Below, piece by piece: positions 14,464 through 20,687 of a DNA stretch of 20,687 nt; within the stretch, counting starts at the first letter, position 1, and the number at the start of each line of letters is the position of its first letter. Origin of the DNA: Actinomycetota bacterium (lineage in GTDB: Bacteria; Actinomycetota; UBA4738); assembly GCA_005888465.1 (NCBI GenBank), contig VAYJ01000072.1, positions 1 to 20,687 on the forward strand. Reading direction: 5' to 3'. Below the pieces are notes generated by a model. It was not told the origin of the DNA. It saw only the letters and a program-made list of their open reading frames with translations, and ran no database searches. The position numbers were made by a program, and so were the translations under genes.

Positions 14464-15915
14464 TCAGTCGAGCGAGGCCATCACGTGCTTGACGTTCGTG
14501 TACTCCTCGATCGAGTAGATGGACATGTCCTTGCCGTGCCCGCTCTGCTTGTAGCCGCCGTGCGGCATCTCGGGCGTGAGCGGGATGTGGGTGTTGATCC
14601 AGACGGTCCCGAACTGCAGGCGCCGCGCCATGCGCAGGGCCCGCCCGACGTCGCGGGTCCAGACCGAGGAGGCGAGGCCGTAGTCCACTCCGTTCGCCCA
14701 GGCGACGGCCTGGTCCTCGTCGGTGAACCGCTGCACGGTGACGACGGGGCCGAAGACCTCGCGCTGGATGATCTCGTCGTCCTGCTTGAGGCCCGCGATG
14801 ACGGTCGGCTCGTAAAAGGATCCGGGCCCGTCGATCGGGTGGCCGCCGGTGAGGATCTCGGCGCCTCCGGCGCGGGCGCGGTCGACGAAGCCGGTCACGC
14901 GCTCGAGCTGCTCCTTCGAGACGACCGATCCCATCTCGGTGTCCTCCGCGAAGCCGTTCCCGACCTTGATCGACTGCACGGCCGGCACCAGCTCGGAGAG
15001 CAGCCCGTCGTAGACGTCGCCGCCCGCGATGACGCGGGTCGCGGCCGTGCAGTCCTGGCCGGAGTTGAAGTAGCCGGCGATCTTGATCCATTCGGTCACG
15101 GCGGCCAGGTCGGCGTCGTCGAAGACCACGACCGGGGCCTTGCCGCCCAGCTCCAGGTGCACGCGCTTGAGCGTGTCGGCGGCGTTGCGCGAGATCAGCT
15201 TGCCGGTGTCGACGTCGCCGGTGAGCGAGACGATCCCGACGTCGGGGTTGCGCACGATCGCGTCGCCGGCGGGGACGCCGTCGCCCGTCACCACGTTGAA
15301 CACCCCGGGCGGAAAGACGTCCTTCTCGGCCAGGAGCTCGGCGAAGCGGAGCAGCGTGAGGGGCGTCATCTCCGACGGCTTGATGACCACGCAGTTCCCC
15401 GCCGCGAGCGCCGGCCCGAGCTTCCAGGCGGCCATGAACAGGGGGTAGTTCCAGGGGGCGATCAGGCCGGCCACGCCGATCGGCTCGCGGCGGATGATGC
15501 TCGTGAAGCCCTTCATGTACTCGCCGGCCGCCCGTCCCTCCAGCACCCGCGCGCCGCCGGCGAAGAACCGGAAGTTATCGGCGATGACGGGGAGCTCCTC
15601 GGACATGGTGAGCGAGTAGACCTTGCCGACGTTCTCGGCCTCGATCCGGCCCAGCTCCTCGGCGTGCTCGTCGACGACATCGGCCATCGCGAGGAGCGCA
15701 GCCTGTCGCTCCTTCGGCGTGGCGTCGAACCAGACCTCCTCGTAGGCCTTCTTCGCCGCGGCCACCGCGCGATTGACGTCCTCGGCCGTCGCCTTCGGCA
15801 CTTCGGCGATGACCTCGCCGGTGGCGGGGTTCAAGACCGGCTGCGACTCGTCGCCCGAGCCGTCGACCCACCCGCCCCCGATGAACATCTGCGCCCGCTT
15901 GATGGTCGTGGCCAT
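14464..15915 (-). CDS. patD: Gamma-aminobutyraldehyde dehydrogenase, PatD-like
   Basis: The enzyme oxidises 4-aminobutanal to 4-aminobutyrate, the second step of putrescine degradation by transamination. The 483-residue product has Asn156 in PWNYP, Glu255 in LELGGK and catalytic Cys289 in NSGQDCTAATR. Several stretches match E. coli PatD (YdcW) closely as I recall it, including GEYMKGFTSIIRREPIGV, FMAAWKLGPALAAGNCVV and the C-terminal EMPHGGYKQSGHGKDMS. ATG 15915 has GGAGGG directly upstream. It lies 29 bases after the PucR-type regulator gene and is probably co-transcribed with it. Betaine-aldehyde dehydrogenase is the nearest alternative, but the absence of betaine or choline genes and the presence of two polyamine importers argue for PatD. 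Confidence 0.85.
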   Translation of the reverse strand: MATTIKRAQMFIGGGWVDGSGDESQPVLNPATGEVIAEVPKATAEDVNRAVAAAKKAYEEVWFDATPKERQAALLAMADVVDEHAEELGRIEAENVGKVYSLTMSEELPVIADNFRFFAGGARVLEGRAAGEYMKGFTSIIRREPIGVAGLIAPWNYPLFMAAWKLGPALAAGNCVVIKPSEMTPLTLLRFAELLAEKDVFPPGVFNVVTGDGVPAGDAIVRNPDVGIVSLTGDVDTGKLISRNAADTLKRVHLELGGKAPVVVFDDADLAAVTEWIKIAGYFNSGQDCTAATRVIAGGDVYDGLLSELVPAVQSIKVGNGFAEDTEMGSVVSKEQLERVTGFVDRARAGGAEILTGGHPIDGPGSFYEPTVIAGLKQDDEIIQREVFGPVVTVQRFTDEDQAVAWANGVDYGLASSVWTRDVGRALRMARRLQFGTVWINTHIPLTPEMPHGGYKQSGHGKDMSIYSIEEYTNVKHVMASLD

Positions 15916-15944
15916 GGTCCCTCCCGTCCCCCCGCCTCGAAACT

Positions 15945-17582
15945 TCAGGCTATTCCTTTCGCCGCATCCTTGTGCATGGGCGAACGACCCACCGGGCGAC
16001 GCCGCGCTTGTACGCTCGGGCCAACCGGGCGCGCCGGGGACGACTCGCCCGAGGCGAGCATGTCCCTCGCTCGCAGCGCCAGGAAGAACTCCATCCGGTC
16101 GCGCGCCGACGAGAGATTCCTCCCCGAGAGCTCCTCTACCTTGCGCATCCGGTAGCGCAGCGTGTGCCGGTGCACGAGCAATTCCTTCGCCGCAGACTCC
16201 CAGCGGGCGTTGCGCTCGAGGAACGCCCGGAGCGAGGGCAGCAGGTCGCCGCCGTGGGCGCGGTCGTAGCGATCGAGCGGCGCCAGGACGCTGTTCGCGA
16301 ACGTGCGAAGCGCCTCGGGGTCCTGGAGCGAGAGGAGCAGCTGATAGGTGCCGAGGTCCGCGAACTCCGCGTGCGGCCTGCCCTCGGTGCGGCAGACCTG
16401 GAGGGCGTAGCTCGCCTCCCGCACGCCCGGCCCGAGCTCCTGGAACGGCCGCAGGGCACCCGCCCCGGCGAGGACGGACGCGCCGGCCCTGGACGCCACC
16501 TCGGCCCGGAGCGTGGCGAGGAAACCCGCCCGGTCCGGTTGAAACACGAGGAGCACGGCGTCGTCCCTGGGCGAGGCGAGGAACGGTCCCGGGCGACGGC
16601 CCATCACGGCCTCGCAGACGGGCGCGAGCGAGTCCGGCTGCTCCGGGCCGGCGAGCGCCACCACGGCGAAGGGCTGCGCGAGATCGAAGCCAAGGCGCTC
16701 GAGCGACGCACGCGCCTGCTCGGGCGCGAGGGCGCCCCGGAGGATCTGGTCGAGGACGTCTCCCTTCAGCCGACGCTCCGTCTCGGAGACCGCCCTCGCC
16801 TTCGCGAGCTCGAGGGCGAGGAGGGCCACCGCGTGGCTGGACACGATCCGGTCGAACTGGGTGAGGGCTTCCTTCTTCCCAACGGCGAGGAAGGCCTCGA
16901 CCCGACCCTGCGCAGCCACGGGCTGGATCGCGATGTGCTGGCCGCGTTCCACGACCGAAAGGCTGAACCGCAGGCCCTCGGCGCGCGGCGACTGGAGCTC
17001 CGACTGCAGGATCGGCAGGTAGCCCTCGGCCGCCGCCGGCGTCGCCGCGACCGGAGCGCCGTGCAGGTCCAGCAGCACGACCCACCCCTGCGTCGCGCGC
17101 GCGAGCGCCCGAACGATCCCGTCGACGCCCTCGCCGTCCAGCACGGCGCGCGTGAGCGTGTGCTCGGACTCGAGCGAACGGGAGAGCAAGTCGTACTGCT
17201 CGGCGACGAGGCGCGTGAACACGGCCTCGGTGATCGCGATGAACGGGACGGGGTACGGCACTTCGAAGACGGGGAAGCCGCCGCGCTCGGCGGCGTCGAC
17301 CAGGGCCTTCGGGGCGCGGCGAAACGAGAACCCGGTGCCGAACCCGAGGCCCGCGAGCCCCGCATCGGTGAGCCGCGCGACATAGGCGCGATTGCGCGCC
17401 GGCGTCGTGCCGACCCCCATCCCTGTGGTGAGCAGCAACTCCCCGCCCTTCAGCCATGGGGTCGGATCCTCCAACTCGCTCACGTGCACCCACCGGATGG
17501 GCCGGGAGAGGCCGGAGGAGCCGGCGACGAGCTGCAGGTCCAGTCCGTTGATGCGCAGGAGCTCGCCGACCGACAGGGACAT
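15945..17582 (-). CDS. PucR-family transcriptional regulator
   Basis: This is a 545-residue regulator with the PucR domain order. The N-terminal ligand-sensing domain (about 1-125) begins MSLSVGELLRINGL and includes LKGGELLLTTGMG. A middle GGDEF-like/CdaR-type domain covers about 270-410. The C-terminal PucR helix-turn-helix (about 460-515) has WESAAKELLVHRHTLRYRMRKVEELSG. Relatives control purine, GABA and amino-alcohol catabolism, usually as ligand-responsive activators. It leads the operon with patD and is divergent from gabT, so a GABA or polyamine intermediate is the likely effector (inference). The ATG at 17582 follows a TACAAT box by seven bases with no Shine-Dalgarno, which points to a leaderless mRNA. 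The long unbroken minus-strand reading through this gene in another frame is an effect of high GC. Confidence 0.88.
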   Translation of the reverse strand: MSLSVGELLRINGLDLQLVAGSSGLSRPIRWVHVSELEDPTPWLKGGELLLTTGMGVGTTPARNRAYVARLTDAGLAGLGFGTGFSFRRAPKALVDAAERGGFPVFEVPYPVPFIAITEAVFTRLVAEQYDLLSRSLESEHTLTRAVLDGEGVDGIVRALARATQGWVVLLDLHGAPVAATPAAAEGYLPILQSELQSPRAEGLRFSLSVVERGQHIAIQPVAAQGRVEAFLAVGKKEALTQFDRIVSSHAVALLALELAKARAVSETERRLKGDVLDQILRGALAPEQARASLERLGFDLAQPFAVVALAGPEQPDSLAPVCEAVMGRRPGPFLASPRDDAVLLVFQPDRAGFLATLRAEVASRAGASVLAGAGALRPFQELGPGVREASYALQVCRTEGRPHAEFADLGTYQLLLSLQDPEALRTFANSVLAPLDRYDRAHGGDLLPSLRAFLERNARWESAAKELLVHRHTLRYRMRKVEELSGRNLSSARDRMEFFLALRARDMLASGESSPARPVGPSVQARRRPVGRSPMHKDAAKGIA

Positions 17583-17618
17583 GCCCGGGATTGTACGGTT
17601 TGTACAAAGCCGAAAGGA
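17583..17618 (-). promoter_or_regulatory. Probable leaderless promoter of the pucR-type gene
   Basis: On the minus strand TACAAT (17595-17590) is a good -10 hexamer. It is followed by exactly seven bases and then the A of the ATG, so transcription would begin at the start codon. No Shine-Dalgarno precedes the ATG. The -35 region (around 17613-17619, TTCCTT) is weak, as expected for an activated or autoregulated promoter. The palindrome at 17599-17608 lies between the two hexamers. Confidence 0.5.
17596..17612. promoter_or_regulatory. Candidate PucR-type operator, imperfect palindrome CGGTTTGTACAAAGCCG
   Basis: The core TTTGTACAAA (17599-17608) is a perfect 10-base palindrome flanked by CGG and CCG. 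A second TTGTAC half lies at 17591-17596, nine bases away, roughly one helical turn. GCCCGGG occurs on both sides of the element (17583-17589 and 17620-17626). Position inside the pucR promoter and upstream of gabT suggests joint control of both. The inner sequence recurs at 11360-11369. Confidence 0.5.
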
Positions 17619-17676
17619 AGCCCGGGCGGACCCGGCCGCTGACATCGACTGGGCCGTGGGAGGACAGTCGAGGGCG

Positions 17677-19026
17677 ATGGAGGCGATCGCGCAGGAACGC
17701 AGGCTCGCGACCGAGATCCCGGGCCCCAGGTCTCGCGCGATGCTGGAACGGCGGCGCGCGGCCGTGCCGAACGGCCTGGGTTCGTCGACCCCGATCTTCG
17801 TCGAGGCGGCGTCCGGCGCGATCCTGCGCGACGTCGACGGTAACCAGCTGATCGACCTGGGCGCGGGCATCGCCGTGCTGAACGTGGGGAACTCCTCGGT
17901 CGCCGTCACCGATGCGATCCGCCAGCAGCTCGACCGCTTCACACATACCTGCATGCAGGTGACGCAGTACGAGCCGTACGTCGAGCTCGCGGAGCGGCTG
18001 AACGCGCTCGTCCCCGGCGACGCGCCGAAACGGACCCTCTTCGTCTCGACCGGCGCCGAGGCGGTCGAGAACGCCGTCAAGATCTCCCGCTACCACACGG
18101 GACGCGACGCCGTGGTCGTCTTCGATCACGCGTTCCACGGCCGCACGCTCCTCGCGATGACGATGACCGCGAAGGCGATGCCGTACAAGAGCGGGCTCGG
18201 TCCGTTCGCGCCCGAGGTCTACCGGATGCCGATGTCGTACCCGTATCGGTGCCCGACCGGCGAGGCGCCCGAGGAGTGCGGGCCGCGGTGCGCGGCCGAA
18301 GCCATCCACCTGATGGACAAGCAGATTGGGGCCGACCGGATCGCGTGCATCGTGATCGAGCCGATCCAGGGCGAGGGTGGGTTCGTCGTGCCGGGCACGG
18401 GATTCGTCCCGGCGCTCGCGTCGTTCGCGGCGGCGAACGGGATCGTCTTCGTCGCCGACGAGATCCAGTCCGGGCTCGGGCGCACCGGCGCCGTGTTCGC
18501 GATCGAGCACGAGGGCGTGGTCCCCGACCTCGTCGTGACCGCGAAGTCGCTGGCGGGCGGGCTGCCGCTCGCGGCGGTCACCGGGCGCGCCGACGTCATG
18601 GAGAGCGTCCACGCCGGTGGGCTCGGCGGGACATTCGCCGGCAACCCTCTGGCGTGCGCCGCCGGCCTCGCGGTGCTCGACCAGCTGCAGCGCGAGGACC
18701 TGCCGGGGAAGGCGCGCGCGCTCGAGGGCATCCTGCTGCCTCGGCTTCGCGAGCTGGCCGGGCGCACGGCGCTCGTCGGCGACGTGCGGGGCCGCGGCGC
18801 GATGTGCGCGATCGAGCTCGTCACCGACCGCGACACCAAGGAGCCCGCCAAGGCGGCTACCGGCGCGGTCCTGGAGGAGTGCCTCCGTCAGGGCGTGGTC
18901 GTGCTGAAGTGCGGGACGTACGACAACGTGATCCGGCTGCTCCCCCCGCTCACGATCGACGCCGCCCTGCTCCGCGAGGGCCTCGACGTGCTCGAGAAGT
19001 CACTGGCGACCGTCGCCGGCGCCTAG
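17677..19026 (+). CDS. gabT: 4-aminobutyrate aminotransferase GabT
   Basis: GabT transfers the amino group of GABA to 2-oxoglutarate, giving succinate semialdehyde and glutamate. The 449-residue product carries class III features in order: STGAEA (124-129), FHGRT (153-157), ADEIQSGLGRTG with Asp261, AKSLAGG with PLP Lys290, and GGTFAGNPLAC near 317-327. The N-terminal QERRLATEIPGPRS segment is typical of actinobacterial GabT. ATG 17677 is preferred. An in-frame GTG at 17656 would add seven residues, and the GGAGGA at 17659-17664 is 12 bases from the ATG, so the start is slightly uncertain. It is divergent from the PucR-type gene with the palindromic element between them, and converges on the 92-aa gene with seven bases between stops. 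A diamine or 5-aminovalerate specificity is possible. Confidence 0.9.
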   Translation: MEAIAQERRLATEIPGPRSRAMLERRRAAVPNGLGSSTPIFVEAASGAILRDVDGNQLIDLGAGIAVLNVGNSSVAVTDAIRQQLDRFTHTCMQVTQYEPYVELAERLNALVPGDAPKRTLFVSTGAEAVENAVKISRYHTGRDAVVVFDHAFHGRTLLAMTMTAKAMPYKSGLGPFAPEVYRMPMSYPYRCPTGEAPEECGPRCAAEAIHLMDKQIGADRIACIVIEPIQGEGGFVVPGTGFVPALASFAAANGIVFVADEIQSGLGRTGAVFAIEHEGVVPDLVVTAKSLAGGLPLAAVTGRADVMESVHAGGLGGTFAGNPLACAAGLAVLDQLQREDLPGKARALEGILLPRLRELAGRTALVGDVRGRGAMCAIELVTDRDTKEPAKAATGAVLEECLRQGVVVLKCGTYDNVIRLLPPLTIDAALLREGLDVLEKSLATVAGA

Positions 19027-19033
19027 GGAAGCG

Positions 19034-19312
19034 TCAGTGTCCCCGCGCGTTGGGGGCCGAGCCCAGCGGTCGCAGCACGAGCCGGTCGTGCGGCTCCTCG
19101 ACGTCCAGGAGCCCCTCGAGCCCCGACTCGACGTACAGCTCGACCGACCCCACGGGCACGACCTGATCCTCCGCTGAAGGCTGATCGGTCAGCTCGGCCC
19201 GCACTTCGCCCCCGACGCGCGCGAGCCGGATCCTCGCCGACGGGTTGAAGCGCGCGGCTGCGGCCTGGGACTTCGTCACGATCTCGCGGGCCCATTCGGT
19301 GAGCTCGATCAT
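19034..19312 (-). CDS. Small protein of unknown function coupled to a polyamine permease, possibly a cysteine-less HesB/IscA-like fold
   Basis: This is a 92-residue soluble protein beginning MIELTEWAREIVTKSQAAAA and ending with GH. Its ATG overlaps the stop of the preceding permease gene as ATGA, strong evidence that it is a real, co-translated gene. No cysteine occurs anywhere. The start (M-x-x-L-T, then a helix, then a charged strand ARIRLARVGGEVRAEL) and the later VELYVESGLEGLL resemble the layout of A-type iron-sulfur carriers (HesB/IscA), whose three cluster cysteines are absent. If so it cannot bind a cluster through cysteine and would have another role. The resemblance is weak and from memory, so I treat function as unknown. 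It sits at the end of the second Pot operon, converging on gabT. Confidence 0.68.
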   Translation of the reverse strand: MIELTEWAREIVTKSQAAAARFNPSARIRLARVGGEVRAELTDQPSAEDQVVPVGSVELYVESGLEGLLDVEEPHDRLVLRPLGSAPNARGH

Positions 19313-20121
19313 CGCCCGGTGAGCCCACTCGTCGTCTCCCGCGTCAGACGCTGCGCCAGGTAGACGGGCACGAAGCTCGCGATCACGAGCACCATCGCAA
19401 CCACGTTCACCTGCGGCCGCCGGTTCGGCCGGAGGAAGTTGTTGAAGATCCAGATGGGGAGCGTGGTCTGGGGACCCGCGGTGAAGTTCGTCACGACGAT
19501 CTCGTCGAAGGAAAGTGCGAACGCGAGCAGCGCGCCCGCGACGAGCGCGGTCGCGATGTTGGGCCAGATGACATAGCGGAACGTCTGCCAGCCGTCGGCG
19601 CCAAGGTCCATCGACGCCTCGACGAACGAGCCGGGCGTGCGGCGAAGGCGAGCGATCACGTTGTTGTAGACCACCACGACGCAGAAGGTCGCGTGCCCCA
19701 CGATGATCGTCCACAGGCTGAAGTTGATGTGCCCGGCCTGGATCGCCGAGTTGAGCGCGAGGCCCGTCACGATGCCCGGAAGCGCGATCGGCAAGACCAG
19801 CAGGAACGAGACTGCCTCGCGGCCGAAGAACCTGAAGCGGTGCACGGCGAAGGCGGCGAGCGATCCGAGCACCAGCGCCGCCGCCGTCGCCCCCAAGCCC
19901 GCCCGCACCGACGCCGACAGGGCGGACCGCACCTCCGAGTTGTGCCAGACCACCGTGAACCACTTCGTCGTGAGTCCCGCCGGCGGCCAGGCCTGCCCGA
20001 TCGACGAGTTGAACGCGTAGAGGAAGATGACCCCGAGCGGGACGTAGAGGAAGGCCAGGACCAGCCACGACGCCACGCGCATGCCGATCCGCGTGGCTCG
20101 CGTCTCGACCGCTGCCGCCAT
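19309..20121 (-). CDS. Second polyamine-type ABC transporter permease, PotC-like
   Basis: This is a 270-residue inner-membrane permease with about six spans. The EAA loop reads VEASMDLGADGWQTFRYVIWP and is followed by AFALSFDEIVVTNF, the PotC signature. ATG 20121 has AGGAGA seven bases upstream. It follows the partial PotB-like gene by ten bases and overlaps the 92-aa gene by four. It is clearly paralogous to the PotC at 7212-8054 but divergent in sequence, so it belongs to a separate importer and is not a recent duplication. Putrescine, spermidine or another amine may be the substrate. Confidence 0.87.
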   Translation of the reverse strand: MAAAVETRATRIGMRVASWLVLAFLYVPLGVIFLYAFNSSIGQAWPPAGLTTKWFTVVWHNSEVRSALSASVRAGLGATAAALVLGSLAAFAVHRFRFFGREAVSFLLVLPIALPGIVTGLALNSAIQAGHINFSLWTIIVGHATFCVVVVYNNVIARLRRTPGSFVEASMDLGADGWQTFRYVIWPNIATALVAGALLAFALSFDEIVVTNFTAGPQTTLPIWIFNNFLRPNRRPQVNVVAMVLVIASFVPVYLAQRLTRETTSGLTGR

Positions 20122-20131
20122 CGCCTGTCTC

Positions 20132-20687
20132 CTAGAGGGACTCGAACGCGCCCAACCGGCGCGCGACGAGCAGGTAGATCGCCATGACCACGATGGGGAC
20201 GAGCGCGAACGCGGCCCCGAAGGGCTGGTTCGAGGCCACGCCCAGCACGTTGTTGTAGACGACGTTGCCGATGAACTGCGTGTTCCCGACGACCGTCGGC
20301 GTGATGTAGTCACCGAGCGTGAGCGAGAACGAGAAGATCGAGCCGGCCACGATCCCCGGCAGCGCGAGGGGGACGATCACGCGGCGAAGGGTGCTTCCCC
20401 AATGCGCCCCCATGTCGCTCGAGGCCTCCAGGAACGACGATGGAATGCGCTCGAGCGACGCGTAGATCGGGAAGAACACGAACGGGAGCCACAGGTAGGT
20501 GAAGGCGATCCAGATCGCCCAGTTCGTATAGCTCAGGTTCAGGCCGGTGATGTGGACCTTGCCGAGCGTCCAGCTGAGCAAGCCATGCGTGTCCAGGATC
20601 AAACGCCATGCGTAGATCCGGACCAGATAGCTCGACCAGAGGGGAAGGGTCACCGACAGGAGGATGGCCGCCCTCGCCCGAGAGGTC
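20132..20687 (-). CDS. Second polyamine-type ABC transporter permease, PotB-like, 5' end beyond window
   Basis: The reading frame is open to the right edge, so the true N-terminus is outside the window; the apparent GTG at 20653 is internal. Visible features are the LPLWSSYLVRIYAWRLIL stretch typical of PotB after the first span, an EAA loop SFLEASSDMGAHWGSTLRRV, and LGDYITPTVVG. The matching ATPase and binding protein should lie just to the right. It ends with TAG at 20134-20132, and the PotC-like gene starts ten bases later, so both are on one transcript. Confidence 0.87.
   Translation of the reverse strand, partial: TSRARAAILLSVTLPLWSSYLVRIYAWRLILDTHGLLSWTLGKVHITGLNLSYTNWAIWIAFTYLWLPFVFFPIYASLERIPSSFLEASSDMGAHWGSTLRRVIVPLALPGIVAGSIFSFSLTLGDYITPTVVGNTQFIGNVVYNNVLGVASNQPFGAAFALVPIVVMAIYLLVARRLGAFESL

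Noticed and set aside
14464..18612. A single unbroken minus-strand reading frame of 1382 codons covering patD, the PucR-type gene and part of gabT.
   Set aside because: Only the last 483 codons are protein-like (PatD). The rest is arginine-, proline- and alanine-rich out-of-frame translation of other genes, an effect of high GC that removes stop codons.

Overview
The window is dense, high-GC coding DNA (roughly 70% G+C by eye). It has many GTG starts, 4-base GTGA/ATGA gene overlaps, a Tat-type lipoprotein signal, a PucR-family regulator with a leaderless-looking promoter, and almost no intergenic space. This suits a chromosomal segment of an uncultured or soil-type actinobacterium (Actinomycetota); Chloroflexota cannot be excluded from sequence alone. 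I see no transposase, integrase, tRNA, rRNA, CRISPR array or phage gene.

Layout. (1) 2-3088, plus strand: the 3' part of an ADP-forming acyl-CoA synthetase, a kal-like 3-aminobutyryl-CoA ammonia-lyase gene broken by an in-frame TAG, and an agmatinase-family ureohydrolase. (2) 3085-5758: an MthK-like RCK ion-channel protein whose pore lacks the TVGYG filter (minus), then a ZIP metal transporter (minus) divergent from a DtxR/MntR-type repressor (plus), with an inverted repeat between them. (3) 11282 down to 5763, minus: a polyamine ABC importer operon potA-potD-potB-potC followed by a class III aminotransferase. (4) 11414-12577, plus: a saccharopine/lysine dehydrogenase-like oxidoreductase, divergent from that operon. 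(5) 17582 down to 12602, minus: a PucR-type regulator, a PatD-like gamma-aminobutyraldehyde dehydrogenase, a second aldehyde dehydrogenase and a small DCC-type thiol protein. (6) 17677-19026, plus: gabT, divergent from the regulator. (7) 20687 down to 19034, minus: the end of a second polyamine-type importer (PotB-like partial, PotC-like) and a translationally coupled 92-aa protein of unknown function.

How it fits together (inference). The agmatinase can make putrescine and two Pot-type importers can bring polyamines in. A class III aminotransferase plus the PatD-like dehydrogenase would convert putrescine to GABA. GabT plus the second aldehyde dehydrogenase would send GABA through succinate semialdehyde to succinate. 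The lysine dehydrogenase-like protein and the broken kal gene hint at lysine-derived amines as a second input. A TTTGTACA element occurs in both divergent control regions (11283-11413 and 17583-17676). It is the best candidate for a shared operator tying the two loci into one regulon, probably under the PucR-type protein. No gene-free stretch exceeds about 130 bases; the two longest are those control regions.
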